This document shows positions 22,073 to 31,924 of a stretch of 64,000 nucleotides of DNA, piece by piece; within the stretch, counting starts at the first letter, position 1, and the number at the start of each line of letters is the position of its first letter. Origin of the DNA: Cryptocoryne crispatula var. balansae (Eukaryota; Streptophyta; Magnoliopsida; Alismatales; Araceae). The translations under genes and the position numbers were made by a program. A model generated the notes under the pieces. The model saw only the letters and a program-made list of their open reading frames with translations. It was not told the DNA's origin and searched no databases. The stretch covers positions 10,791,001-10,855,000 of the forward strand of contig CM069921.1 in the NCBI GenBank assembly GCA_036172225.1. Direction: 5' to 3'.

Positions 22073-23268
22073 GAGAAAATTTTTAAACTAACGTGGTTTA
22101 AAATCTTATTTCCGGAACTAACACCCAAAAAATTTTATTTCCAAAACTAACACACTTTGGGCAAAGTCGCTATCGTAGTCAGCGACTTTGGGGGACGGAG
22201 GCAAAGTCGCTGCCTAAATCAGCGACTTTCACTCTTTTTTTAAAAAAAAAGAAACGAGGCAAAGTAGCTGGATAAACCAGCGACTTCCTTTTTTTTTCAA
22301 AAAAAGTGAAAGTCGCTGGATGCTCCAGCGACTTTCACTCATCTTTTTTTATTAATATATTATTATAAGTTGATATATATTACGTAGTTAATGTGCATAA
22401 TTATTTTAAATAAAATTATTAAATTTTAATATATAATTGATAGTTAAAATATCTAATAATATTAATATATAATTTTTAATTAAAATGTAATAATTAATTT
22501 ATATCTATATGTTTACAAATGTTATAGGTATAATTATAAATTTAAATAGTATATACAAATTATTTTATTAAATAATTTAAATAGTATATTATATATTTAT
22601 AACATATTATAATACTATATAGGATAATAATTTATTTATATTAATATATATATTATATTGTATAATTTATGAATATTAACTTTAAATGTTATGAATATTA
22701 ATTATAAAAAAGTAATTATAAATATTTTATAAATTAATAAATTAATTACATAATATTAATATTTATGAATTAAATAAATATAAATAAAATAAATTTAATA
22801 TAATATCTTATATTAAAAGAATATATAGAATATTTATAAAAATATAGATGTAAATTAATTATTATATTTAATTAAATAAATTCTATATATTAACATTATT
22901 ATATAATTAAAATATCAATTATATATTAACATTTAATAATTTAGTTTAAAATAATTATACATATTAACTACATAATATATTAACTATATATATATAAGAT
23001 GAGTGAAAGTCGCTGGAGCATCAGCGATTTTCACTTTTTTTTAAAAAAAAAATGGAAGTCGCTGGTTTATCCAGCGACTTTGCCTCGTTTCCATTTTTTT
23101 TTAAAAAAGAGTGAAAGTCGCTGATTTAGGCAACGACTTTGCCTCCGTCCCCCAAAGTCGCTGACTACTATAGCGACTTTGCCCAAAGTGTGTTAGTTTT
23201 GGAAATAAAATTTTTTGGGTGTTAGTTCCGGAAATAAGATTTTAAACCATGTTAGTTTAAAAATTTTC
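22073..23268. mobile_element. Foldback (long-TIR, MULE-like) element of nested hairpins
   Basis: This 1.2-kb element has arms of about 275 bp (22073-22350 and 22995-23268) that are near-perfect inverted copies, around an AT-rich core of about 640 bp. The 12-bp TTGTTGTTCATG at 22061-22072 is repeated at 23269-23280 as a target duplication, near the 9-11 bp usual for MULEs. Each arm contains four short hairpins made of AAGTCGCT...AGCGACTT (left: 22161-22190, 22201-22230, 22259-22288, 22306-22338), mirrored on the right. No transposase is present. It probably sits in an intron of the captured gene whose next exon starts at 23336. Confidence 0.88.
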
Positions 23269-23335
23269 TTGTTGTTCATGTTATCATTTATGAAACTCTT
23301 GTCTTACCAATTTTTTTCTCTTTGGTTTATTGCAG

Positions 23336-23700
23336 CAAATGAGCCACCAGCAGATGAGGAAATAGATATCCTGGGGAATGATGTTCCCTTAAGCTACCCA
23401 CCTGTGGAGATAGAGAAGGATATAGCCATGAGAAGTAGCAAGTACAATGGCTCAAGTAGTTCCAGTAGCGATTCAGGTTCTTCATCCAGTGGTATGTTTT
23501 CTTTGTTGAATTTCTTGTCGTTTATGTTTGTATTATTCCTTTCTGACACTACCAAATTTTCCTTTCCAACTTATTCCAATTTTTTGTTTCTTTATCTATA
23601 ATGATTTATGACTATATTAAATAGCACTTGTATAAATTGATTGACTCTTTTCTATATAAAATTAACAGGTACCTTAAGCAGTAGCGAAGAAGAATTATTC
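23336..23700 (+). pseudogene. Captured gene fragment, probable GTE bromodomain factor C-terminus
   Basis: An exon-like segment from 23336 (after 'tattgcag') to 23491 (before 'gtatgt') encodes NEPPADEEIDI, SYPPVEIEKDIAMRSSK, then a serine-rich run ending DSGSSSSG. A second piece begins after 'aacag' at 23669 and stops within about 16 codons. The 'PPVEIEKD' motif followed by a Ser-rich DSGSSSS tail is typical of plant GTE (global transcription factor group E) bromodomain proteins. The bromodomain itself is absent. Only two exons of the tail were captured. The assignment rests on motif memory and should be treated as probable. Confidence 0.55.
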
Positions 23701-23704
23701 AATT

Positions 23705-24060
23705 TGAAAACCTTGTGACAGGTTCAGATAGAAGAAACTAAGTGGAAGCAGAGCAAAATAGCACTAGCTGATAGAAGGGGAGAAAATATGGAATTCTTTC
23801 ACTCGATGGCTAATGACAGGAAATGAATGAATACAATTGAGATTTGAAAGGGTGTGGTTAACTTATTATAAGAGATGTTTAATGAATTTGAAGAATGGAA
23901 ACCCCGTGCTAAATTTGCTGGTCTTCAACTCTTTGCATGACTTGGATAGGATGCATCTTTCTACTTTTTTGTTTCTTCTTTTATTTTCCTGAGGATGAGG
24001 TGAAAGAGACAGTGTTTAGTATGGATGCTGATAAATCTCCAGGATTTGGGCAGATTTTCT
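23705..24060 (+). pseudogene. LINE (L1-type) reverse-transcriptase fragment
   Basis: This is degenerate coding sequence. 'EETKWKQSKIALADRRGENMEFFH' is spread over 23728-23800, and 'EVKETVFSMDADKSPGF' lies at about 23997-24050. In plant L1-like elements these correspond to the segment with WKQ...NTKFFH and to the start of the RT domain (VF.M...KSPGPDGF). Stops and shifts are frequent. It directly follows the GTE fragment inside Helitron B. Confidence 0.7.
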
Positions 24061-24224
24061 GTCAATTTTCTTGATCAAGGATGATGACATTAAAAGAAGG
24101 TGGAGTTGATACCTTTTTTTAATGATAACTCTATTAGAAATATATAGAAAACATAGTGGATATAGCTATGAATTATTGCTTGGGCCTCCAGTACCGCACC
24201 GGGAAGACAGTCGCTTCTGTTTGA

Positions 24225-24342
24225 TCTCAACACATTTTTGTCAGAAAATTCACTACTGCTGTTATTGCCCAGGCTAGATTCCTCTGTTGTGCCAAGTCTT
24301 ACCAAATAATACCCTTTTGTAAACCAATAAATGTCAAGTTTA
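24225..24342 (+). repeat. Direct repeat, right copy (partner at 21810-21928)
   Basis: This is the second copy of the ~118-bp repeat, ending 'aataaatgtcaagttt' just before the terminal region of Helitron B. Confidence 0.75.
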
Positions 24343-24374
24343 ATTATTTAAAAATATTTTTAATCCAACGGTAC

Positions 24375-24401
24375 ACGTGCGAAGCACGTTATTTTAACTA
24401 G
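24375..24401 (+). other. Helitron B 3' terminus: hairpin plus CTAG
   Basis: A perfect 6-bp stem with GAA loop (ACGTGCGAAGCACGT) is followed by eight AT-rich bases and CTAG. This is the standard Helitron 3' end (hairpin, short spacer, CTRR). Confidence 0.9.
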
Positions 24402-25292
24402 TATATATATATGTGTGTGCGCGCGGGCGTGCGCGCCTTAAATGTTGCTGAAGCCGATAAATGATCGATCTGAAGCAAAAGTTTTGAATAATTCAGCGCC
24501 AACGGTATTATTCCCTTTTAGCCGGTTCAGTACCGGAGATGATGTGTGCGCACATGACCCGGATCAAGTTGAGGAGTACGTTGAAGCACAAGTTTTGAAT
24601 AATTCAGCCGAGTACATCTCGGCGCACACACCTGATCTACTAATTTATTGGGAAGTGATATGAATGCAGCTGGAGAGACGAACTGTCCGTTTGAACCCAT
24701 CGACCGATTATTAAACGCATGCAGTGATGCGTCTCCATTGGATAATTAATCCCGACGAAGTCGTCGGCTAGGAAGTAATTATCTCTACTTAAGGACTACT
24801 TGACGATTAGCGGCTCTTTGCACCCAAGCCAGAGCACACCACTCATCTCCTCCTCGTCTCGCCGTCCACTGCTGCCGGCCGGCCTCAGCTGCTTCGTCTC
24901 CTTCCTCCATCATCGATCCCCGGTACTCTGTCGCCAACAAGGTCCCGAGCCACCGCGCAGGTCGCTGCTGTGCACCTTGATCTCTACCAGCGGCCATTAA
25001 CACTATTCCGAGCTACTGCTTCATTTCCCTCTCCTTTCTCTGTTGATCTCTTATGATCATGGACTTCTAGTTAAGCGTGCTTGTTCTCCCCACCTCCCCC
25101 TTTCGCACGTACCATCCAACTGATCACTTCCCGGAAGGCCGTCTGTCCTCGTCATCCCCTGTTTGTCCTCTTCTTCGTCACCTTTTGCTCGCATCTGATC
25201 GACCATCTAATCGCCGCTGGAGGCCTCCTCTCTGCCTCTGTTTGTTCTTCTCCGTACACCTACCATCTATCTAAGAAGTTGCTGCGTACGTG
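24402..25292 (+). promoter_or_regulatory. Module U2 and 5' leader of NLR-1
   Basis: Module landmarks ('ttgaataattcagccgag', 'aatgcagctggagagacgaac', 'gataattaatcccgacgaag') are followed at 24790 by 'cttgacgatt..cggctctttgcaccca' and a CT-rich stretch. Both the motif and the CT-rich leader recur before NLR-2 (42870-43089 and 46704-46867). The conserved TTGACG combines a W-box-like TTGAC with a TGACG half-site. I see no strong TATA box close to the leader. A five-codon upstream ORF lies at 25053-25070. Transcription start is not determinable from sequence. Confidence 0.6.
25053..25070 (+). CDS. Upstream ORF in NLR-1 leader (5 codons)
   Basis: atgatcatggacttctag encodes MIMDF and stop, 222 bp before the NLR-1 ATG. 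The equivalent site before NLR-2 (43074-43091) encodes MIIDF and stop, so start, length and stop are kept while one residue differs. Whether it lies in the mRNA is unproven. Confidence 0.4.
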   Translation: MIMDF

Positions 25293-28145
25293 ATGGCTTG
25301 CTTGATGGTCTTCACCGGCAACCTACTTTCTCAGCTGCAGGATGCAGCGATCTCTGCGCTCTCGTCCCTGCAGAATCTTGTAGCCGGCCGAGTCTTGAAC
25401 CTCATCAACCTTGGGAAGACAGCACGCCTTTTAGAGCAAAAGATGACGGGTCTCACCGATCTCAGAAATGACCTTGTATCTCAAGTAGAAGTCGCCGAGA
25501 TCCAACCACGGATGAGGCGCACTAAGCAGGTGGAACGTTGGCTTGTGAAAGTGGAGTCGCTCAAGACTCGAGTGGATGCTTTCCGAGTCTCGTTCGAGGG
25601 AAGAAGAATCTTCGTGGAAGCTTGTTCCTTTGAGTCCGTCTGCTCCAACTATGGGCTAGGCCAAGAGGCGGCAGATCTTCTGGGTGAAGTCAACGAGCTG
25701 AAGGACGAGAGAGACGGCCTTGTCAGCAACCTGGTCTTGGCGGCACCTCCAGATGCAGTCGCCGCCGTCCCCAGTTCGGCGGCATGGATTGTAGGGGCAG
25801 AAAGAACACTGGAGGAGATCCAAAGTTACATAGAAGATGAAGAAGTGGGGGTTGTAGGAATTTGGGGGATGGGAGGCGTGGGTAAGACCACGCTTCTAAA
25901 AAAAGTCAACGACCTTTTCCTCTATGAAGCACGGAGTAGAGTTTTCGATGTGGTAATCTTTGTGACGGTGGGCAAAGATGCCAACGGTCTTAAGATTCAA
26001 CAGGATATTGGCGAGAGATTGGGCTTCTCTCGCGGTGGGCTTCCATCGGATGATGCTGACAGGAGGCGCACATTATATGAAGCCCTCCGAAAAAAGAGGT
26101 CCATGCTGCTGCTCGATGATATTTGGGCGGTGCTAGACCTTGAGACGATCGGCATCCCAAATCCAACCGTAGAAACCAAGTGCAAGTGCAAGGTGGTCTT
26201 CACGACACGCAACTCAAAATTGTGCGGCAGGATGGATGCGCAGAAGACGGTGAATGTGAAATGTCTTGATGAACAAGCCGCCTGGGAGCTCCTCCGCTCT
26301 AAGGTGAGCCCAGAAGTTGAGCTCGGCGATGGCTCACCGCTTTGTCCTCCTGCAAAGACAATTGCAAGAAGATGTGGTGGGCTACCCTTAGCTCTGGTGA
26401 CTCTCGGACGTGCCATGGCCGGTGCGGAAACGGCTCGAGAATGGGAGGATGCCCTTGATCACCTGAAGGAATCTTCCCATGGGGTGGAAGACATGGAGGA
26501 AAAGGTATTCTCTATCCTTAAGTTTAGTTTTGATAGATTGAATGACGACAATGTTAGGGAATGCTTTCTCTACTGCTGCTTGTTTCCAGAAGATTATGAA
26601 ATTAGTATTGAGCAGCTGATAGACTACTGGATTGGGGAAGGCTTCATTAGTACCACAGAGCATCAGTCCTCCTTGGACACAGCTAGGCGTGTGGGACGCC
26701 GAATCATAGCCGAACTCAAGGCTGCTTGCTTGCTGGAGAGTGTTGAATTTAAGTGGGGAATAGAGGAGCGTGTGAGGATGCACGATGTAGTTCGGGACAT
26801 GGCCTTGTGGTTGACGAATGGTGATAGGGGAAAAGACCTCTTCCTCGTGCAGAGTGTCGACGATGAGGGATCCGCCCTGGTGAACAACATTGAAAGATGG
26901 GAATGTGCTAAGAGGATATCGGTGATCCGTAGTGCGAATTATGACGACAATCTGGATTTGCCAGAGGCGGCACCTTCATGTCACAATCTTCAAACTTTGC
27001 AGATGAGGTACATCAAAATCAATCAATTGTGTACTACTCGGGATGAATTCTTCTTCCAATTCATGCCGGCACTTCGTGTGTTAGATCTATGTGCTACGCG
27101 TATAAATCAACTTCCCAAGGAGATCGGCTTGCTTCGTGAGTTGCGATATCTCAATCTCAGTGACAACGATCTTGAGTCCCTCCCGAAAGAGCTTGGTAAC
27201 TTGACCGAGTTGAAGTGGCTAGACCTGAGCTCCTCACGTAAGCTTCGAGAAGTGCCAAATGGGGCAATCTTGGGGCTCACGCAGTTGCGGATGCTGAATC
27301 TATATGGATGTAAGGACATCGACTGGCAACATGCTGGTGATGAGAATAGAGGCAAATGTGCTGAGGACGAGCGATCAATCTCACTGAGAGGCATCAACTG
27401 CTACTTGAAGCGGCTCAAGGAGTTCAGAGTAAGTGGGTGTGATATATTGGAGCTAGCTAGGTGTGACAAGCTGTCCAAATGCACGAGGCATCTTAACATT
27501 GGACGTTTGCATGGTTTGAACTCCACGGCTCTTAACAGTGCACTGGAGAGTCTGCAGGGCCTAAGGCATCTGGTTATCGGTCCTTGCTATGAAGGCCATT
27601 TCCAGGAGCCGAGGCTTATAAGCGATAAAAACCAGCTTCAACAGTTGGAATTTTTGGCCCTCTGGTATCTGCCCCAAACAATAATAGTGCCTCCATCTAC
27701 CCATCGACAGCATCTGAAAAGGCTCGCTAATATTCAAATAATTGAATGCCATGGGTTGAGGGACTTGACATGGATTCAGCATCTACCATGCCTCAATGTT
27801 ATCACACTCAACTCATGCAGTGGGTTGGAGGAATTGTTAGGAGGAGATGAGGATGAAATCAGTGGTGATGTCCGAGATGTCTCATTTCCTAGTCTTAGAG
27901 AAATGAGTCTCTATAGACTACCGATACTGAAGAGCATCAGTCGGCATGCTCTGCTTCTGCCTTCACTCGAGGAATTCCTTGTTTTTGAGTGTCCACAGTT
28001 GATACGGCTTCCATTGGGGGCTGGCAGCGCCAAGAAGCTGAAACGCTTGTGTGGCGAGAAGGAATGGTTCAACCACCTGGAGTGGGATGACGGGGACAAC
28101 GTCAAGGATTCCTTTGTTCACTATTTCAAGCCTAGTGATGGATGA
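25293..28145 (+). CDS. NLR-1: CC-NB-ARC-LRR immune receptor, RPS2/RPS5-type
   Basis: This is a single-exon gene of 950 codons; the start is the ATG at 25293 (MACLMVF), aligned with the start of NLR-2. Residues 1-165 form the coiled-coil region of the RPS2/RPS5 type, without an EDVID motif. The NB-ARC domain has a P-loop GMGGVGKTT (192-200), kinase-2 LLLDDIW (272-278), an RNBS-B-like VVFTTR, GGLPLA (362-367), an RNBS-D-like CFLYCCLFPED (424-434) and MHDVVRDMALW (496 on). All key nucleotide-binding residues are present. LRRs follow from about 560 to the end, with clear LxxLxxL repeats near 580-670. Such receptors detect pathogen effectors in the cytosol, often at the plasma membrane, and trigger cell death. 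The N-terminus lacks the Gly2 myristoylation site of RPS5 but has Cys3. No frame break is seen, so it is probably functional. Confidence 0.95.
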   Translation: MACLMVFTGNLLSQLQDAAISALSSLQNLVAGRVLNLINLGKTARLLEQKMTGLTDLRNDLVSQVEVAEIQPRMRRTKQVERWLVKVESLKTRVDAFRVSFEGRRIFVEACSFESVCSNYGLGQEAADLLGEVNELKDERDGLVSNLVLAAPPDAVAAVPSSAAWIVGAERTLEEIQSYIEDEEVGVVGIWGMGGVGKTTLLKKVNDLFLYEARSRVFDVVIFVTVGKDANGLKIQQDIGERLGFSRGGLPSDDADRRRTLYEALRKKRSMLLLDDIWAVLDLETIGIPNPTVETKCKCKVVFTTRNSKLCGRMDAQKTVNVKCLDEQAAWELLRSKVSPEVELGDGSPLCPPAKTIARRCGGLPLALVTLGRAMAGAETAREWEDALDHLKESSHGVEDMEEKVFSILKFSFDRLNDDNVRECFLYCCLFPEDYEISIEQLIDYWIGEGFISTTEHQSSLDTARRVGRRIIAELKAACLLESVEFKWGIEERVRMHDVVRDMALWLTNGDRGKDLFLVQSVDDEGSALVNNIERWECAKRISVIRSANYDDNLDLPEAAPSCHNLQTLQMRYIKINQLCTTRDEFFFQFMPALRVLDLCATRINQLPKEIGLLRELRYLNLSDNDLESLPKELGNLTELKWLDLSSSRKLREVPNGAILGLTQLRMLNLYGCKDIDWQHAGDENRGKCAEDERSISLRGINCYLKRLKEFRVSGCDILELARCDKLSKCTRHLNIGRLHGLNSTALNSALESLQGLRHLVIGPCYEGHFQEPRLISDKNQLQQLEFLALWYLPQTIIVPPSTHRQHLKRLANIQIIECHGLRDLTWIQHLPCLNVITLNSCSGLEELLGGDEDEISGDVRDVSFPSLREMSLYRLPILKSISRHALLLPSLEEFLVFECPQLIRLPLGAGSAKKLKRLCGEKEWFNHLEWDDGDNVKDSFVHYFKPSDG

Positions 28146-28381
28146 TGATGACAGACGACGATGAGGATGGTCCAAGCCGGTTGGTCTTCTTGCTTATGAT
28201 CTCGTTCTGCTTGTAAGAACGCAAATGCTCATTCATTACCAGTTGGTTAATGTACACCACTTTTAAAAGAATTTCGCATTGCCCAAGTAATTAAGACAGT
28301 TTCTTAATTAATGGCAATGATGTTTTGACCGAAAATTGTAGCTTCAAGAACATGTTTGTTCAAATTTTTATGTATGGAATC
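28146..28381 (+). repeat. NLR-1 3' flank, conserved among copies
   Basis: 'ggttggtcttc.tgcttatg', 'atgctcattcattaccagttgg', 'ttaatgtacac' and 'aagtaattaagacagtttctt' recur after NLR-2 (49735-49880) and in an orphan copy (50786-50916). This is a likely 3' UTR. It is cut at 28381 by an LTR of family X. Confidence 0.75.
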
Positions 28382-30303
28382 TGTAATATCCGGTTAAAAA
28401 AAACACCACCGCCTCCCCCTCCGGAACACTCTCCCTCCACCGCCTCTCCTCACCTCCTCCTCCGCCTCCCGATTCTTCCCACCGCCTCTCTCTCTCCTTC
28501 TATCCCCCCCTCGGGTTGTCGCCTCCGTCGCCCAGCCCCATTCGCCTCCCCCTGCTCGTCGCTCGCACGCCCCCTGCTTCCCCTCTTCCTCTTTTTTCTT
28601 CTTCTTCCTTGGTCCACTTCGCCGCCGCCACGAGGTCGCCGCCACCGCGAGGTCGCCGCCGGCTCCATTTCCCCCTCTTCTTCTTCTTCTTCCTTGCAAG
28701 CCGTCGCCCCCGCGTGGTCACCGCCGCGAGCCATCGCCGTGGCCCCACTCGCCGTTCTCTCGCTCTCTGTTTCCTCTCTCTCTCTCCCGCTTTTCCCTCT
28801 CTTTCCCCCCCTTTTTTTCTCTTCCTCCCCCGCCCTCCGGTTTGTCGCGCCACACGCGGTGCCTCCCGCGCGGCTCCCGCGCGCGGTCAGGGCCAGGGAT
28901 GTCAATAGTTACAGATTATCCGATTATCTGACCCGTTCATTAGTCAACGAACAGTTAATAAATAGTTAAATTTTTTCGAATAAATTATCTGTATTTTATC
29001 GATTAACCGTTATCTTAACGGATGCGGTCATAGATACACCATAAACCAAACCTGAAAATTGTTATCCGTATTCGTTAATTAATACATAATACAATAACTC
29101 ACCATCTATGACATCTAAGTATATATATGTCTTATCTAGAAAATCATATTATCTTTAATTCTCCGGTTCACCCTCCTTCTTGAGACCTTAACATTGGACA
29201 AGCCTTGTCCTGACTAGATAACGGTGCAATCCATGTACGACGATGACTTCTTCCCCTCCCGTTGAATTTGACATCCCGAGAGAATTGCCATATTGGAGAA
29301 ACTCATCGATTGTATGATCAGCCGAATGGTCGATGACAACACAAAATAGGAATATACACTACAATTTCACTAGAAGATATTTCACTTTTACTGTAGATCA
29401 ACTATCTCATGTTTTATGTTGGACATGTATTATTTTGGATATGTAACTAAGATTTTTTTGTATCTCATGTTTATATAATTAAGAATTTTCTTCTAATACA
29501 TTGCTATAAATAGATGTTTTAAAGTGTAATATGTATTTTTAATGTATATTTCCATTAGTAAAATTATATTTTCTTCTTCATTTTGTTTGTATCATACATA
29601 TATTATCTCTTTATATATTCAATAACTGTCTGTTATCCGACCATAAACTGTTTTTAAGCGAATAGAACAGTACGGTTCGCGGATACACCCGATACCGATA
29701 GTTAACGAACAACAAGTGGATACACATTTTTCTTATAAGATACGGATACGGATAATACTATTATTCGACCCGTATCCGACCCGTAGACATCCCTAGTTCG
29801 GGCGCCGAACGACGCCGATGGACGGCTCCCGGCCCCCTCTTGCTCTCTCTCAGCTCTCTCTCACGCTATATCTCTCCTCTCTCTCTCCACTCTACCGCCC
29901 TCTCTCTTCTTCTCTCATTCTCTCTCTCTTTATCTCTCCTATTTATCCCTCTCTCTCCTCTTAATTATGTTGTTAATTAAATTAAGTAGTTTAATTAATC
30001 ATGTTACCATTTTTAATGTTATTATGACGAGAGGATAGTCCAGTTTCACCATCACCTGGGTCGCCTTGCGGTTGAACCGGTTGGGACTTATTGGACTTTG
30101 GAAATTACCAACCTTGTTGAGGTAGACATCCCAACTTATCCTTAGCACATGATATTAAAAATTAGTTGGATACGATGATGGTTAAATGTATTGATTGTAT
30201 TAAATTAAGGAAATAGAACTTATGATATTTTCTAATCATATTTAAATCTAATCCATGTTAAGAATAATTTTAAGTCATTAATACTTAAATTGAAAATGAA
30301 AGC
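28382..30303 (+). repeat. Large-LTR family X, copy B, left part
   Basis: It starts TGTAATATCCGG, like copy C (TGTAATATACGG), then a CT-rich tract, a nested hAT element (28894-29795), more CT-rich DNA, and the family landmark 'gaggtagacatcccaactta' (about 30119). It is broken at 30303 by the copia-2 assembly and resumes at 37548. The overlapping serine- or arginine-rich ORFs are products of the CT repeats. Confidence 0.78.
28894..29795. mobile_element. hAT-like MITE nested in LTR copy B
   Basis: The terminal repeats are AGGGATGTCAATAG on the left and, inverted, TAGGGATGTCTACGG on the right; the first nine bases after the terminal one match. The imperfect 8-bp target duplication is gtcagggc (28886-28893) and gttcgggc (29796-29803). 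The interior is AT-rich with many 'gttatccg'-type subterminal repeats and no transposase. Confidence 0.7.
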
Positions 30304-31173
30304 TGATCCCAAATGGCTATGGGGATAATCTCATCTCCATTGAGTCTTTCCATCATCAGTTACCGCATGGATATAAACCCTCATCCATCCAATGTCCCGG
30401 TCGGAAAGAAGTACGGCATCGACTGTCAACTCCTTAGTGTACCGACTCTATAGGATCCTGTACTCGGAATTGGATCAATTGTAAAACTCCTTTTCCAATT
30501 ATCCTATCTACCCTCGCCAGGGATTTAGAGTACTATCTCATAGGACATTCACTCTCACTTACCGAGAGTGGATGATCCCTTGTTGTCCGCTTAATTGCCT
30601 CCATCGGGTTTTCCTTGTACCCGATCCATCGTTATACTGGACCATCTAAATGGTGATCCATAAGTCAATGGTCAAAGCACAAGTTTCACCCAACAAGACA
30701 TCTTTGGCGACTCAGGTCAAAGGTCCAACCATGCAACCGTGATGATAGAAAACCCTGATTGACAGTTCGGTAAGATACCATTCAAGGTTTCTAATTCGGT
30801 CAGTTCAGTGAACTCATTCAACTAATGAGCACCTGTGTGTATCTCAGTGTCTCCACACTAATGACCAATGAGATCGGTCATCCTCATCACATGAGAAGAT
30901 ATCACATATACTAGTCTATCCGGATCCTTGATGTCCCGTCTCAAGTATCCTATGACTAGGAACATTTAGATCAAATACCTCTAGATGATCAATCTCATTA
31001 TCATGATCTCATCATGATTTAATCATCATTGCATTTGAACAAGGATTTCATTATGATATTCGCATCTAATAAGAGCTTATAATGAAGATTTGCCTGATTA
31101 ATTGAATGAGATATTTCTAGAAATGTCGAATCATATCATATATGATTAGCTTGTAGGGCATACATTTCTATCA
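30304..31173 (-). repeat. Inverted partial LTR of copia-2
   Basis: This 870-bp segment is the reverse complement of 35452-36323, the first 872 bp of the copia-2 3' LTR, with few differences. Its TG end (31173) faces the copia interior and its broken end meets LTR copy B at 30304. In a normal element this LTR would be in the same orientation as the other. Confidence 0.9.
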
Positions 31174-31626
31174 ATCGTTGGAATCCTTATCGAATAAGGA
31201 ATCTAAAACAATCGGCCTCATATCTAGGAAAAATCTCAATCGACTGCAAATTGAGGAAGAAGAGGCGGTTCGTGGAAGGTTGGAGAGCGGGACCACTTGG
31301 AGAAGTACCCTTCTGAAGTGAGAGCATACCAACTCAAGCATCTGAAGCAAGGATTTGCACCTATTGGGGTGCCTTAGGTGCATACTTAGGGTTAAGTCCA
31401 TAATCACCTAGTTTTATGCATATTTGATATGTGGTTGTGTGCTATCAGTTATACCTTAGATATATGATATTCCAAAGGTATTATATATACTTAGCACATA
31501 TTATTGATGAGACTAAAATAAAATTTCTCTTTGTTTTAATTAGGTTGATAAGCGTGTGACATTAAGAATGACTCACGTAGCTTTCCGTTGTTATGGTCTT
31601 GATGAGCCAATCTTAGATTGGATGGG

Positions 31627-31924
31627 TTTGTTGTGTTTCCCACAAGACTCATTCAGCAAGGGATTGGTGATCATGGCCAAGGCATTTGCCAAACTTTGAG
31701 GTGGACCATTGCATGGCCTTGTTGTGTTTCCCACAAGGGCTATGTTAAGAATCCATTCTCATAACGTAACAAGAGGATTTGACCTAATTAGAGTATATAA
31801 CTTGTTGTGTTTCCCACAAGGTTATATAACTCTAGAAACTGAATGACTAAGAATTGCATGAGTTGCAATTGGTAAAAGTTACCTACCTATTAAGTATGGG
31901 ATGACTTGTTGTGTTTCCCACATG
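31627..31924 (+). repeat. Four copies of a 20-nt imperfect palindrome in copia-2 leader
   Basis: CTTGTTGTGTTTCCCACAAG or a near copy occurs at 31627-31646, 31718-31737, 31801-31820 and 31905-31924. The ends CTTGT/ACAAG are complementary, giving a small stem-loop. Spacing is about 83-104 bp and the flanking sequence is less similar than the motif. Confidence 0.85.

Larger units (their letters stand above)
15205..24401 (+). mobile_element. Helitron B, non-autonomous
   Basis: Helitron B begins at the base after Helitron A ends: 'ctag' then TCTAACCTAGTATATAGAAG. The first ~45 bases closely match the 5' end of Helitron A. The 3' end has a perfect hairpin ACGTGC-GAA-GCACGT (24375-24389), eight bases, then CTAG (24398-24401), followed by T. 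Cargo: a GC-rich gene piece (15300-15960), a Tourist MITE, UDP-glucose pyrophosphorylase exons, a foldback element, a probable GTE bromodomain fragment and a LINE RT fragment. No Rep/helicase is seen, so movement would need a helper. Confidence 0.85.

Noticed and set aside
28325..28969. ORFs in the CT-rich tract after NLR-1
   Set aside because: Same repeat-driven open frames as in the other LTR copies; they run across the LTR start and the end of a nested hAT.
31627..31924. CRISPR-like array
   Set aside because: Repeats are only 20 nt with unequal spacers in a plant copia leader; there are no cas genes and the context is eukaryotic.
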